Positions 46,137 to 54,333 of a stretch of 64,000 nucleotides of DNA are shown in pieces. Position 1 is the first letter of the stretch, and each line of letters begins with the position of its first letter. Origin of the DNA: Spirosoma aureum (GTDB lineage: Bacteria > Bacteroidota > Bacteroidia > Cytophagales > Spirosomataceae); contig NZ_CP050063.1 of NCBI RefSeq assembly GCF_011604685.1, forward strand, positions 248,001-312,000. The letters are read 5' to 3'. The translations under genes were made by a program, and so were the position numbers. Below the pieces are notes generated by a model. The model had not been told where the DNA came from and did not search any database. It saw only the letters and a list, made by a program, of their open reading frames with translations.

Positions 46137-48230
46137 GTGCGTTCTATCTACCTGTTCATTATAGGCAGTTGGCTTATCACTGTCTCCGCTGTTGCCCAAC
46201 AGAATCAGCCAAATCGGGATGCCGACAGCTCCGATGTAGTGACCCGCTCTTTGCAGGACTTGTTTTCTGTGCAAGCCGAAGGAATTGATTATCAATCAAT
46301 TTATGAAGCACTTACCCAACTCTATGCCAATCCACTCGACCTGAATACGGCTACCCGCGACGAGTTGGAAACTACTTATCTGCTTACCGAACGTCAGCTA
46401 AGTAGTCTGGAAGCTTATCGCATGGCTTTCGGTGATTTGTTGTCTATCTATGAACTTCAGGCCGTCCCCGACTTCGATCTGCTAACGATCCGACGGTTAA
46501 TTCCGTTTGTAACGGTGACTGGTAATCCCCGGCTATTGGGCACTTTACCTACGCCAACTGACAATTACCTAGTCGTACGCTATGAGCAAACTCTGGAGCA
46601 ACAGAAAGGCTTTTCAGAGTCCGTGCCTGACAAAAACGGTAAACTCTCCGCCCGTTATCTCGGTAATTCTCAACAATGGTATGCCCGCTATCGGTATAGT
46701 CGACCGCGAGCTTTTAGCATTGGCCTGACGATAGAGAAAGACCCTGGTGAAACAATGGGCTGGCAACCGTCGGCCCGGCGGTATGGGTTCGATTATGTTT
46801 CGTTTCATGCACAGCTACAAAACCGCGGTCGATGGCGGAACATCCTGCTTGGGGATTATCAGTTGCAGATTGGGCAGGGGTTAGTGCTATCGGCAGGATT
46901 TGTCCTGGGCAAAAACGCGGAGACCGTACAAACCGTCCGACGTCCAACTTTAGGAGCACGGCCGTACACTTCATTAACCGAGTATGGCTACTTTCGAGGT
47001 GGAACGGCTACCTATGCAATATGCCCCAAACTTGACCTTACGCTGTTAGTTTCCAGTTTCCCGCGTGACGCCAACACGGCAATAGATCCCACAGGTCAAG
47101 AATCTATAGCTACATCCTTACAAACATCAGGCTTACATCGTACCCAATCGGAACTAGACGATCAGGGAAGCTTACTTGAAACAACGATTGGAACACATTT
47201 GCTTTATCACAACAAAAAAAGTTTACAGTTGGGATTAACAGCGCTAAGAACATCGTTCGATAAATTTTATCAGCGACGTAATTTGCCTTACAATCGGTAC
47301 GAATTTTCTGGTAATCAAAACCTTGTTGTTGGTTTTCATGGTGGTTATGTCTGGCATAACTGGAATTTTTTCGGCGAAATAGCCCGTAGCAGTGGTTCAG
47401 AAAATAATTCGGGTGGTATTGGGGCAGTGGCTGGCACATTGGCCAGTTTGACAAAAAAGCTGGACGTAGCTGTTGTGCTCCGGCACTACGACCGAAATTT
47501 TCATAGCTTTTATGGCAATGCTTTCAGTGAAAGTAGCCGTAATAGTAATGAATCAGGTGCGTATCTGGGTTTGAAATACACCCTTTACAGAAAGCTAACG
47601 CTAGGAGGTTTTGTAGATTATTTTCGTTTCCCATGGCTTAAATTTCTGGTCGATAAACCATCCCACGGTTTTGACTATTTAGTACAGGCCCGATACACGC
47701 CAAATCGAAAAACGGCTTTCTATCTCGTTGTTCATGAAGAGCACAAAGAGAATAACCTGCCTGATAGCGATCCTAAAGTCACGGTCGGCACAATACGCAG
47801 GAACCTAGCTTTGAATGCGGAGTATATACCTACGCGTGGATTATCCTTACGATCGCGCATACAATGGGGGAGTTTTGTTTATGCAGGACGATCGCCTTCA
47901 ACTGGTTTTGTTCTGGTGCAGGATGCTACGTGGGTTATTCGTCGGCTAAGTTTAAGCAGCCGGGTGGCTCTATTCGGAACGGACACTAACGACAGCCGTC
48001 AATACGTCTATGAGCGTGATGTTCTGTATGCATTCTCTTTCCCGGCCTATTTCAACCACGGTGTGCGGCATTACCTGATGGCACACTATAACCTCACCAG
48101 ACATGTCGCGATTTGGGTTCGTTGGGCTCGTACCGACTTTACCGATCAAACTACAGTTGGCTCAGACCTCGACCAGATCAATGCTTCCCACAAATCGGAA
48201 CTGAAAATCCAGGCGCGGTGGCAATTCTAA
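46137..48230 (+). CDS. Helix-hairpin-helix protein with predicted outer-membrane beta-barrel
   Basis: 697 residues starting with GTG 46137, with a signal peptide ending near VAQQ. Residues about 45-130 contain helix-hairpin-helix-like segments (LNTATRDELETTYLLTERQL and LLSIYELQAVPDFD) as in ComEA-type proteins. The remainder has alternating aromatic beta-strands and ends in IQARWQF, a typical terminal strand of an outer-membrane barrel. This combination recurs in Bacteroidota. A role in contact with DNA at the surface is possible but unproven. Confidence 0.75.
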   Translation: MRSIYLFIIGSWLITVSAVAQQNQPNRDADSSDVVTRSLQDLFSVQAEGIDYQSIYEALTQLYANPLDLNTATRDELETTYLLTERQLSSLEAYRMAFGDLLSIYELQAVPDFDLLTIRRLIPFVTVTGNPRLLGTLPTPTDNYLVVRYEQTLEQQKGFSESVPDKNGKLSARYLGNSQQWYARYRYSRPRAFSIGLTIEKDPGETMGWQPSARRYGFDYVSFHAQLQNRGRWRNILLGDYQLQIGQGLVLSAGFVLGKNAETVQTVRRPTLGARPYTSLTEYGYFRGGTATYAICPKLDLTLLVSSFPRDANTAIDPTGQESIATSLQTSGLHRTQSELDDQGSLLETTIGTHLLYHNKKSLQLGLTALRTSFDKFYQRRNLPYNRYEFSGNQNLVVGFHGGYVWHNWNFFGEIARSSGSENNSGGIGAVAGTLASLTKKLDVAVVLRHYDRNFHSFYGNAFSESSRNSNESGAYLGLKYTLYRKLTLGGFVDYFRFPWLKFLVDKPSHGFDYLVQARYTPNRKTAFYLVVHEEHKENNLPDSDPKVTVGTIRRNLALNAEYIPTRGLSLRSRIQWGSFVYAGRSPSTGFVLVQDATWVIRRLSLSSRVALFGTDTNDSRQYVYERDVLYAFSFPAYFNHGVRHYLMAHYNLTRHVAIWVRWARTDFTDQTTVGSDLDQINASHKSELKIQARWQF

Positions 48231-48278
48231 TCAGATCAACATTTTTAGTAACCATTTCTGTTAGAATCTTTTCGATAA

Positions 48279-50531
48279 TTACTCGATTAACAACCATGTA
48301 TAATTCTCCGGCTCAATTTCTACCCGTAACTCCACCTCATACTTCCTGTTTAAGCTATAAACTTTACCCTTTCCGCCATCCTGTTTAATCGTGGCCACTT
48401 TATCAAGGCCGGTGTAATAAAGCGGCAGTTTTATGATCCGGGTAATTTTTGTTTTCAATGGGTTGAAAAGCATCACTAATCCTTTTTCCTTTAGAGAAGG
48501 ATCGACGTGCATAATTCCATCCCAGTCACGCCCATCCGGTCGCCGAAGATGAATAAGATCGGCGTTTAAAAGCTGGCGGTACTTTTTGTACCAACCAATG
48601 ACCCGTTTAACCGTCTGCTTCGTTTGTTCGGTATCGTAAAGCCGTGGTCCCCGGTAACAGGCCTGTACACCAGATCCATAATACTGCATCATAAGCTGTT
48701 CGTAGTCGGTCAGGTGTTCACTAAGTGGTTCGAATACAGCTTCTGGACCGCCCCCCTGGTATTTTGTCAATGGGACAAATCCCCAGCCCATCGCGGGTGT
48801 TTTTTCCCAGGTTCCATCAAAGATATTTTGCCGGTTCAGGATTTTCTGCTGCTCCCGTGATAACGAAAAATTCACCTCCCGGTAACCCAAGGCAATCTTG
48901 TTGGTACCATCCATAAAATACCAGTCAGGCGCGTTGATGTAAACCCCTTTCTCGTTTAGAAATCGGTAGAACCCTTTCTGCATCTCCATTTGCACCCACT
49001 GTGAATCATCGAGCCCTTTATGACCAGGGTGTTTTGTCGAAGCACAGACATCGCCAGGATAAGGACCGTCATGCTCCAGTAGGTCAAAGCCTGTTTCTAT
49101 AATAAATCGCTTCAGACTGTTGAGGTAATTGATTCCCCAGCGACTAGCCAGGCAGGGCGCGTGGCCAAAAAATGCTCCTTTATCTGGCAAACCAGTTTTA
49201 GGATCAATTACATCGGTGTCATCATCGATCCGGCGGCTACTGAACAGCGAATAGCCGCCCAATAAAATACCTTTAGCATGGGCGTAATCAGCTAACTCTT
49301 TAAACTTTCGGATGTTAGTGGCACTTGTATCTTCCATATTCAGGCCACTGCCGAAACTAAGAATAATCATCTCGTATCCCGTTTCGACACATTGGTCAAC
49401 GGCACGCTTTACTGCTTCCGGATCGGTGCTGATGAGGTGCATAAATATTGGATTCTGCGTCGTCCAGGGCGCTACGGTTCGGTAAAACCGTCTGCGGGCA
49501 AGACCATTTCGCTCCCGATCATACGAATCGAGCAATAGTTCATGTGTACGGATCGACGTATATGTCTGCTGAGGTTCCAGATCAATGCCAACCCCAACAG
49601 TGGGGTATACTTCCAGCACGCAGGGCGTTTCGTAGTTGTAGTTTACCTGCGATGTGTAGAGTGAGTCGGTCTTCCAATGCGTTGCCTGATCGGACAGGTC
49701 ATAGCGCATCGAATTATTGAACGCATAGTTATTTTCAATGTAAATCCGTTGTGGTTTCTTCATCTGTTCGGGTTTCCCGACCACAGCCGACTCCTCCTCG
49801 GGCATCGCCAGATTCTCACTGATAACCTGGTTGATATGTACTTTTTTCGGGCTCTTATTTTGAACCGTTACCCATTTGCACAGGGCTGGAATACCGTCAT
49901 AAATTGTATAATGCACTGCAACGTCAATACCTTGTAGCTCAGGCTGATTAGTAGCGAATAAGAGTGTTAATTCCTGGCCTGTTGACTGATTGCGGGTAGA
50001 AGCCCAGGTCCGGGATTGCCAGTTAATGACTGGTTTTATAGGAGAAACAGTAAAGGATTTGAACTGAAAATCATCTGGGCCAGCGGTAAAGTGGTCAATC
50101 CATTCTTCACGCAGGTAGGCATGTTCCTTCTGACCGTATAAACCGCCAACCCGGTATGTTTTCCCATCGAGTACCAACATGGCTTCCGGGCGGATTGATC
50201 GGACAAACTGCTCGCCCGTTGTCAGATTCTGGAAATCGACCGTTGCCAGATTTGGGCTGATTCGAAATCGTCTGGTTATCAGCCCATTTGACATAACCAG
50301 ATCCTTACCACCATTTGCCTGATAGATAGCGGCCTTTTGCGCAACAGGCGTAATAAGCCAGTCGCCATTGAAAGTCATTGGCTGGTAAACGGGCAATGTT
50401 TGGATCTGTGCGAACCCAGTATAGCCCAGTAGTAAATTACGGCTAATGATCAGGGCGAAAAGGCCGTATCTTTTTCCCTCCACGATTAGATGACTAAGCC
50501 GGGCCAGCATATTTTGACGAGTCATAGGCAT
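48279..50531 (-). CDS. Secreted glycoside-hydrolase-like protein (clan-D/alpha-galactosidase-like), family uncertain
   Basis: 750 residues from ATG 50531; the frame extends to a TTG at 50600 inside the upstream stop. An N-terminal signal-like segment (ALIISRNLLLGYTGFAQ) precedes a beta-sandwich (MSNGLITRRFRISPNLATVDF, as in GH36-type N-domains) and a TIM-barrel-like part with MIILSFGSGLN, GGYSLFSSRR and DLLEHDGPYPGD, where the acidic residues may be catalytic. Closest look is to GH36/GH27-type alpha-galactosidases. It is the last gene of a four-gene run. Confidence 0.65.
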   Translation of the reverse strand: MPMTRQNMLARLSHLIVEGKRYGLFALIISRNLLLGYTGFAQIQTLPVYQPMTFNGDWLITPVAQKAAIYQANGGKDLVMSNGLITRRFRISPNLATVDFQNLTTGEQFVRSIRPEAMLVLDGKTYRVGGLYGQKEHAYLREEWIDHFTAGPDDFQFKSFTVSPIKPVINWQSRTWASTRNQSTGQELTLLFATNQPELQGIDVAVHYTIYDGIPALCKWVTVQNKSPKKVHINQVISENLAMPEEESAVVGKPEQMKKPQRIYIENNYAFNNSMRYDLSDQATHWKTDSLYTSQVNYNYETPCVLEVYPTVGVGIDLEPQQTYTSIRTHELLLDSYDRERNGLARRRFYRTVAPWTTQNPIFMHLISTDPEAVKRAVDQCVETGYEMIILSFGSGLNMEDTSATNIRKFKELADYAHAKGILLGGYSLFSSRRIDDDTDVIDPKTGLPDKGAFFGHAPCLASRWGINYLNSLKRFIIETGFDLLEHDGPYPGDVCASTKHPGHKGLDDSQWVQMEMQKGFYRFLNEKGVYINAPDWYFMDGTNKIALGYREVNFSLSREQQKILNRQNIFDGTWEKTPAMGWGFVPLTKYQGGGPEAVFEPLSEHLTDYEQLMMQYYGSGVQACYRGPRLYDTEQTKQTVKRVIGWYKKYRQLLNADLIHLRRPDGRDWDGIMHVDPSLKEKGLVMLFNPLKTKITRIIKLPLYYTGLDKVATIKQDGGKGKVYSLNRKYEVELRVEIEPENYTWLLIE

Positions 50532-50596
50532 GAAAGCCAATGATCGGTAACGATTTACCCAACCGTTGCATCGTCCACAAAAAATTGTCGCCCGAC

Positions 50597-51898
50597 TCAA
50601 TTATCAACATCCTTCACCGGGGGTCGATTATCGTTATTTCGTTTTTCATAGGTAAGCCGAAACGGGCTCAAATCAGGAGTATACTGCCGCTTGCGCTTTA
50701 ATTCATAGCTGTAAATCGTCTGGCCGAGCTGATACATGAATGGATGCCCAACACTATTATATTCATACTTATCATCGTTCAATATACCGTCGCGGTTGAC
50801 GTAGATCGTCGCCGTCAGCATATACTCGACCTTATTTTTAAAGTCTGCTACGTAGGATGCATCGGTCAGAAAACCATAGGCCCAGCCAACCTTATTGAAT
50901 ACCCTCACCCCTTCGGGCATCTGATGGTGGAGACTATCCATAAAAAAGAACTTTACGTAGCTGTCGTAATACTGTTTCGCATCGTATTTGGGATAATTGG
51001 TTTCGCCGGGATATTGCGACAGATATTGATATAAAAATCTATAATCATCGGCCGTCAGGTTGAACCGCTGTTTGGCCGGAACAGATAACGGAAACAACAC
51101 GGATTGCAAAACCTGCTGGAATGCTTCAAGTGGGAATTTGTTTCGCTCGGTGAAATCAAATGGCTGATTAACCAGGCTATCTTTCAGGTAGAATCCTTTC
51201 CCATGTTTCGCAACCCGCCGAAAATCGAATGGATCGGTATTGTTAGCAGCGGGTTGTGCGTAGATCAACGTACCGTTTTTCTGAATAAATCGGATGGGGT
51301 TTGTATGGCGATTTTCGTCGGCGGTCATGCGAACGAACCGGTGCGTGATACGGGTATCCAGATATCCTTTTGCGTGCAACGTACGATTGATCGCGCTTTG
51401 ACCCACAAACTCATACATGCGGCTATAAGCATCGTTATCGCTGACCAGAAATGCTTTTTTGATGAAATGGGCAATAGATGGATATCCAGTTTCGGAGGTT
51501 TCATCCCGCCATTCTTTCGTTTGCTTGCTATAGGCGCTATCAAACTGCATGGCAGTAAACTTTGTCACCTGCTGAGCTTTAAGGCCGTTCAGTTTTTCCA
51601 GCGAGAGCAGGGCAAGTGGCAGTTTTACTGTCGACGCAGGGTTGAAGTAGTTTGTACTATCTACGTTGAAATAATAATTTTTAAACGTAGGGTTATTGTT
51701 CTTATCTCGATTGATCTGGGTGTAAATAATCTGGAGCCGGCAGGTGTCCGGATTTCGAATAACTTCCAGAAAAATAGGACTTTGATTGGTCGCAAACAGA
51801 TTCATCAGTACAGCATCTGTTCGTGGCTGGGCGTAGCTGACGGATATCGGCAAACAAAAGAGTAGAACCCTGATGAAGGCTTTCATTGATTGTTTCAT
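50597..51898 (-). CDS. Class A beta-lactamase-like serine hydrolase
   Basis: 433 residues from ATG 51898; a further ATG at 51886 also precedes the signal peptide (AFIRVLLFCLPISVSYA). The active-site tetrad S89-x-x-K92 (ASTVK), S153-D154-N155 and a late KVG in place of KTG (FNKVGWAYG) match the beta-lactamase2/class A fold. The protein is longer than true class A lactamases (about 290), so a peptidase or esterase is as likely as drug resistance. It starts 16 bp after the DUF3037 gene. Confidence 0.8.
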   Translation of the reverse strand: MKQSMKAFIRVLLFCLPISVSYAQPRTDAVLMNLFATNQSPIFLEVIRNPDTCRLQIIYTQINRDKNNNPTFKNYYFNVDSTNYFNPASTVKLPLALLSLEKLNGLKAQQVTKFTAMQFDSAYSKQTKEWRDETSETGYPSIAHFIKKAFLVSDNDAYSRMYEFVGQSAINRTLHAKGYLDTRITHRFVRMTADENRHTNPIRFIQKNGTLIYAQPAANNTDPFDFRRVAKHGKGFYLKDSLVNQPFDFTERNKFPLEAFQQVLQSVLFPLSVPAKQRFNLTADDYRFLYQYLSQYPGETNYPKYDAKQYYDSYVKFFFMDSLHHQMPEGVRVFNKVGWAYGFLTDASYVADFKNKVEYMLTATIYVNRDGILNDDKYEYNSVGHPFMYQLGQTIYSYELKRKRQYTPDLSPFRLTYEKRNNDNRPPVKDVDN

Positions 51899-51914
51899 AT
51901 GTATGTCTACTAGT

Positions 51915-52289
51915 CTACAGAACCTGCTGAGCGAATAAGCGGGCGAGTGTTTCAGCCGCATCGGCACACAAACCGGGATGAACCGGCGAGGTTTGCACAA
52001 CCGTACTGCGCGTGGCCGTCAGCCACCGAAACCGTTCAGCAATCGGAAGATTACCAATTGTTCCACCTTCGGCACGACCAGCACAAATTCGTTGAAAGGC
52101 GCGAAGCCGTTCGTCAAGCTCCTGTAGATCCAGCTCGGTTGAAAAAGCGCGAAGCCGCTCACCATTCAGTTCAAACATCGTTTGCAGGAAACCCTGCCCG
52201 CGACAATATAAAATAACACCGACGTTGAGAAACTCATCGCGGTCAACCCGCGGCATCACCCGGATTACGGCGTACTCATACACGTGCAT
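51915..52289 (-). CDS. DUF3037 domain-containing protein
   Basis: 124 residues from ATG 52289. The N-terminus YEYAVIRVMPRVDRDEFLNVGVILYCR is the mark of DUF3037. Its start lies inside the last 14 bases of the HipA-like kinase gene, so the two are translationally linked. The two families are commonly neighbours, which suggests that the DUF3037 protein is a partner or target of the kinase. Biochemical function is not known to me. Confidence 0.9.
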   Translation of the reverse strand: MHVYEYAVIRVMPRVDRDEFLNVGVILYCRGQGFLQTMFELNGERLRAFSTELDLQELDERLRAFQRICAGRAEGGTIGNLPIAERFRWLTATRSTVVQTSPVHPGLCADAAETLARLFAQQVL

Positions 52290-53073
52290 TTCGGGCCTCC
52301 TTTGCTGCGTTGACAAAAATTTCTGATCGGGCGACCCGCGTCTCCAAAAATTGGGCATAAACCTCCCGCTGCTCATCGGCCGATTCGGTTATCGACTGGT
52401 TCGTCAGCCATTCATCGGGAATTAACGCAACAATTGACCGAATACGATCAGCGGTCAGAATCTGCTTAAAATCGACATCGACCGCATCGAGGTCTGTAGC
52501 CTGGGGTAGTAAGACGTGGTCCTTGATCTGCAAAAACGGACGCAGGCTCTGCTCAGGCCAATTGGGCCCTGTGTGATGAACATATAAGGCTGCTCCGTGA
52601 TCAATCAGCCACAGTTCCTTATGCCACATCAACATATTGGTATTTCGGGCGGTGCGATCTACATTCATCACAAACGCATCGAGCCAGACAATCTGCGAAG
52701 CTAAACGCGCATCGACCACATTCAGAATGGGGTCAAATGTGATAGAGCCAGAAAGGTAGTGAAGTGCCAGATTAAGACCTTCACTGGCACGGAGCAGATC
52801 CTGAATTTCTTCGTCTGGTTCCGTACGGCCAAAAGCCGAATCAAGGTTGGCGAACACAATTTCCGGCACGCGCAAGCCAAGGGTTCTGGCAATCTCCCCA
52901 GCTACCAGTTCGGCAATGAGGGCATTAGTGCCCTGACCAGCCCCACGAAATTTCAATACATACAAAAAATCATCATCGGCCTCAACAAGGGCAGGCAGGG
53001 AGCCTCCCTCACGCAACGGTTTGCCGTAACGTGTCACATTGACGGTTCGGAGCTCAGGTTTCGTATCACTCAC
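52276..53073 (-). CDS. HipA-like kinase (HipA_2 family)
   Basis: 265 residues from GTG 53073; the frame is open to a TTG at 53181, but the family begins with LRTVNVTRYGKPLREGGSLP. Kinase marks are the ATP-lysine K41 (YVLKFRG), the catalytic loop D139-R-T-A-R-N144-T-N146 and the metal motif D158-H159-G160. HipA is a Ser/Thr kinase of bacterial toxin-antitoxin modules, but this short form has no HipB-type DNA-binding gene next to it. It pairs instead with DUF3037. Target unknown. Confidence 0.88.
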   Translation of the reverse strand: MSDTKPELRTVNVTRYGKPLREGGSLPALVEADDDFLYVLKFRGAGQGTNALIAELVAGEIARTLGLRVPEIVFANLDSAFGRTEPDEEIQDLLRASEGLNLALHYLSGSITFDPILNVVDARLASQIVWLDAFVMNVDRTARNTNMLMWHKELWLIDHGAALYVHHTGPNWPEQSLRPFLQIKDHVLLPQATDLDAVDVDFKQILTADRIRSIVALIPDEWLTNQSITESADEQREVYAQFLETRVARSEIFVNAAKEARNARV

Positions 53074-53375
53074 TAGTACAAAGTTCAATTTTGAATCAAC
53101 ATTCACGCTACAGAGCCCACACCTAAATTCAGCAGAAATCTCCGGGAAATTTAAGCCGTTTTTTACACATATCAGGTTCAAACGGCTTAATAGACCGAAT
53201 TAACAGGATATTTCACTCTTGGTTGGCTTGATGCACTTATCAACCTCTCGAAAACGGTTCAGCTATTTTTCAGCGACTGCGCAGGAAAGTTTCCGATTTT
53301 ATCTGCTACATTCGTTTAGATTTATTCTAAATAAATACCATTTGGCATACCGTTCTCTTTAACATAACTTAGATC

Positions 53376-54200
53376 ATGAATACAAGACCACGTCGGTCGA
53401 TCATACTTGAGTTGGTGCAAGTTGTTCAGTTTACGGACATAACCCCGCATATGCGCCGAATTATTGTCAGGAGCGACGAGTTGATTGGGGTAGAAGGTCT
53501 AATGCCTGGAATTCATCTTAAACTTTTGCTGCCCCAGCCTGGTCAGGAGAAACCCATTTTGCCTACATTCGACGCAAATGGGCAGCCTCTACCACCACCC
53601 GAAGAAGGACTTCCAGCAGTGCGAACCTATACGGTCCGTTCGTTCGAACCGATAACTGGCGAATTAGCGATCGATTTTGTACTTCACGGCGACGAAGGGC
53701 CTGCCTCAGCCTGGGCAACTCAGGTAGCAGTTGGTAACTATCTGGGCGTTGCCCTGCGGCCAGGCATCTCCTATCGTGAAGCTGACTGGTATCTGCTGGC
53801 GGGTGACCAAACCGCTCTCCCGGCGATCAGTGCCATTCTTGAGCTTTTACCAGCTACGGCTAAAGGTCTGGCCTTTATTGAGATTCCTGATGAATCGGAG
53901 GAACAAGAGCTTGAATTTGACGCTGACATTCAGGTCCGCTGGCTACATAGAAACGGTGTTGAAGCGGGAAAAAGTGAGGTTTTGCATGAGGCCATACACA
54001 CGGCAACCATACCAAATGGCCGTACTGAAACACGCTTTATCTGGGTCGCAACCGAAGTATTGGCGGCCAAACAAATCCGCGATTATCTACGCATCAAACA
54101 CCAGCTTGCCAACCATGAATTACACGTAGCGGCTTACTGGAAACTCGGCATGAGCGAAGAAGCCTATCACGAACTGCGCCACCGGGAGGCAGAACAATAG
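53376..54200 (+). CDS. Siderophore-interacting protein (ferric-siderophore reductase family)
   Basis: 274 residues. The FAD-binding domain (HMRRIIVRSDEL, and R-x-Y-T-x-R in VRTYTVRSF) is followed by a SIP-type NAD(P) domain with WYLLAGDQTALPAISAILE and a C-terminal AAYWKLGMSEEAYHE. The family reduces iron in imported ferric siderophores in the cytoplasm. No siderophore receptor is beside it. The gene stands alone between unrelated units. Confidence 0.93.
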   Translation: MNTRPRRSIILELVQVVQFTDITPHMRRIIVRSDELIGVEGLMPGIHLKLLLPQPGQEKPILPTFDANGQPLPPPEEGLPAVRTYTVRSFEPITGELAIDFVLHGDEGPASAWATQVAVGNYLGVALRPGISYREADWYLLAGDQTALPAISAILELLPATAKGLAFIEIPDESEEQELEFDADIQVRWLHRNGVEAGKSEVLHEAIHTATIPNGRTETRFIWVATEVLAAKQIRDYLRIKHQLANHELHVAAYWKLGMSEEAYHELRHREAEQ

Positions 54201-54333
54201 TCCACAATTTGGTGTACATCTTCTATTTGTACAAGGTAGTTTTGTTTGTATTGGCCTTTTATCCTTCATAAGATCCCTATAAGTGGATAACTTGAGGGAG
54301 AAGTTACGGCGTCGAACAAACCCACCTGGCTTT

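Noticed and set aside
51104..51865. Long plus-strand frame of 253 residues
   Set aside because: It is antisense to the serine-hydrolase gene, which has intact catalytic motifs and a signal peptide.
50597..51898. Calling the serine hydrolase an antibiotic-resistance beta-lactamase
   Set aside because: The protein is longer than class A lactamases and has KVG instead of KTG; resistance is not supported by sequence alone.
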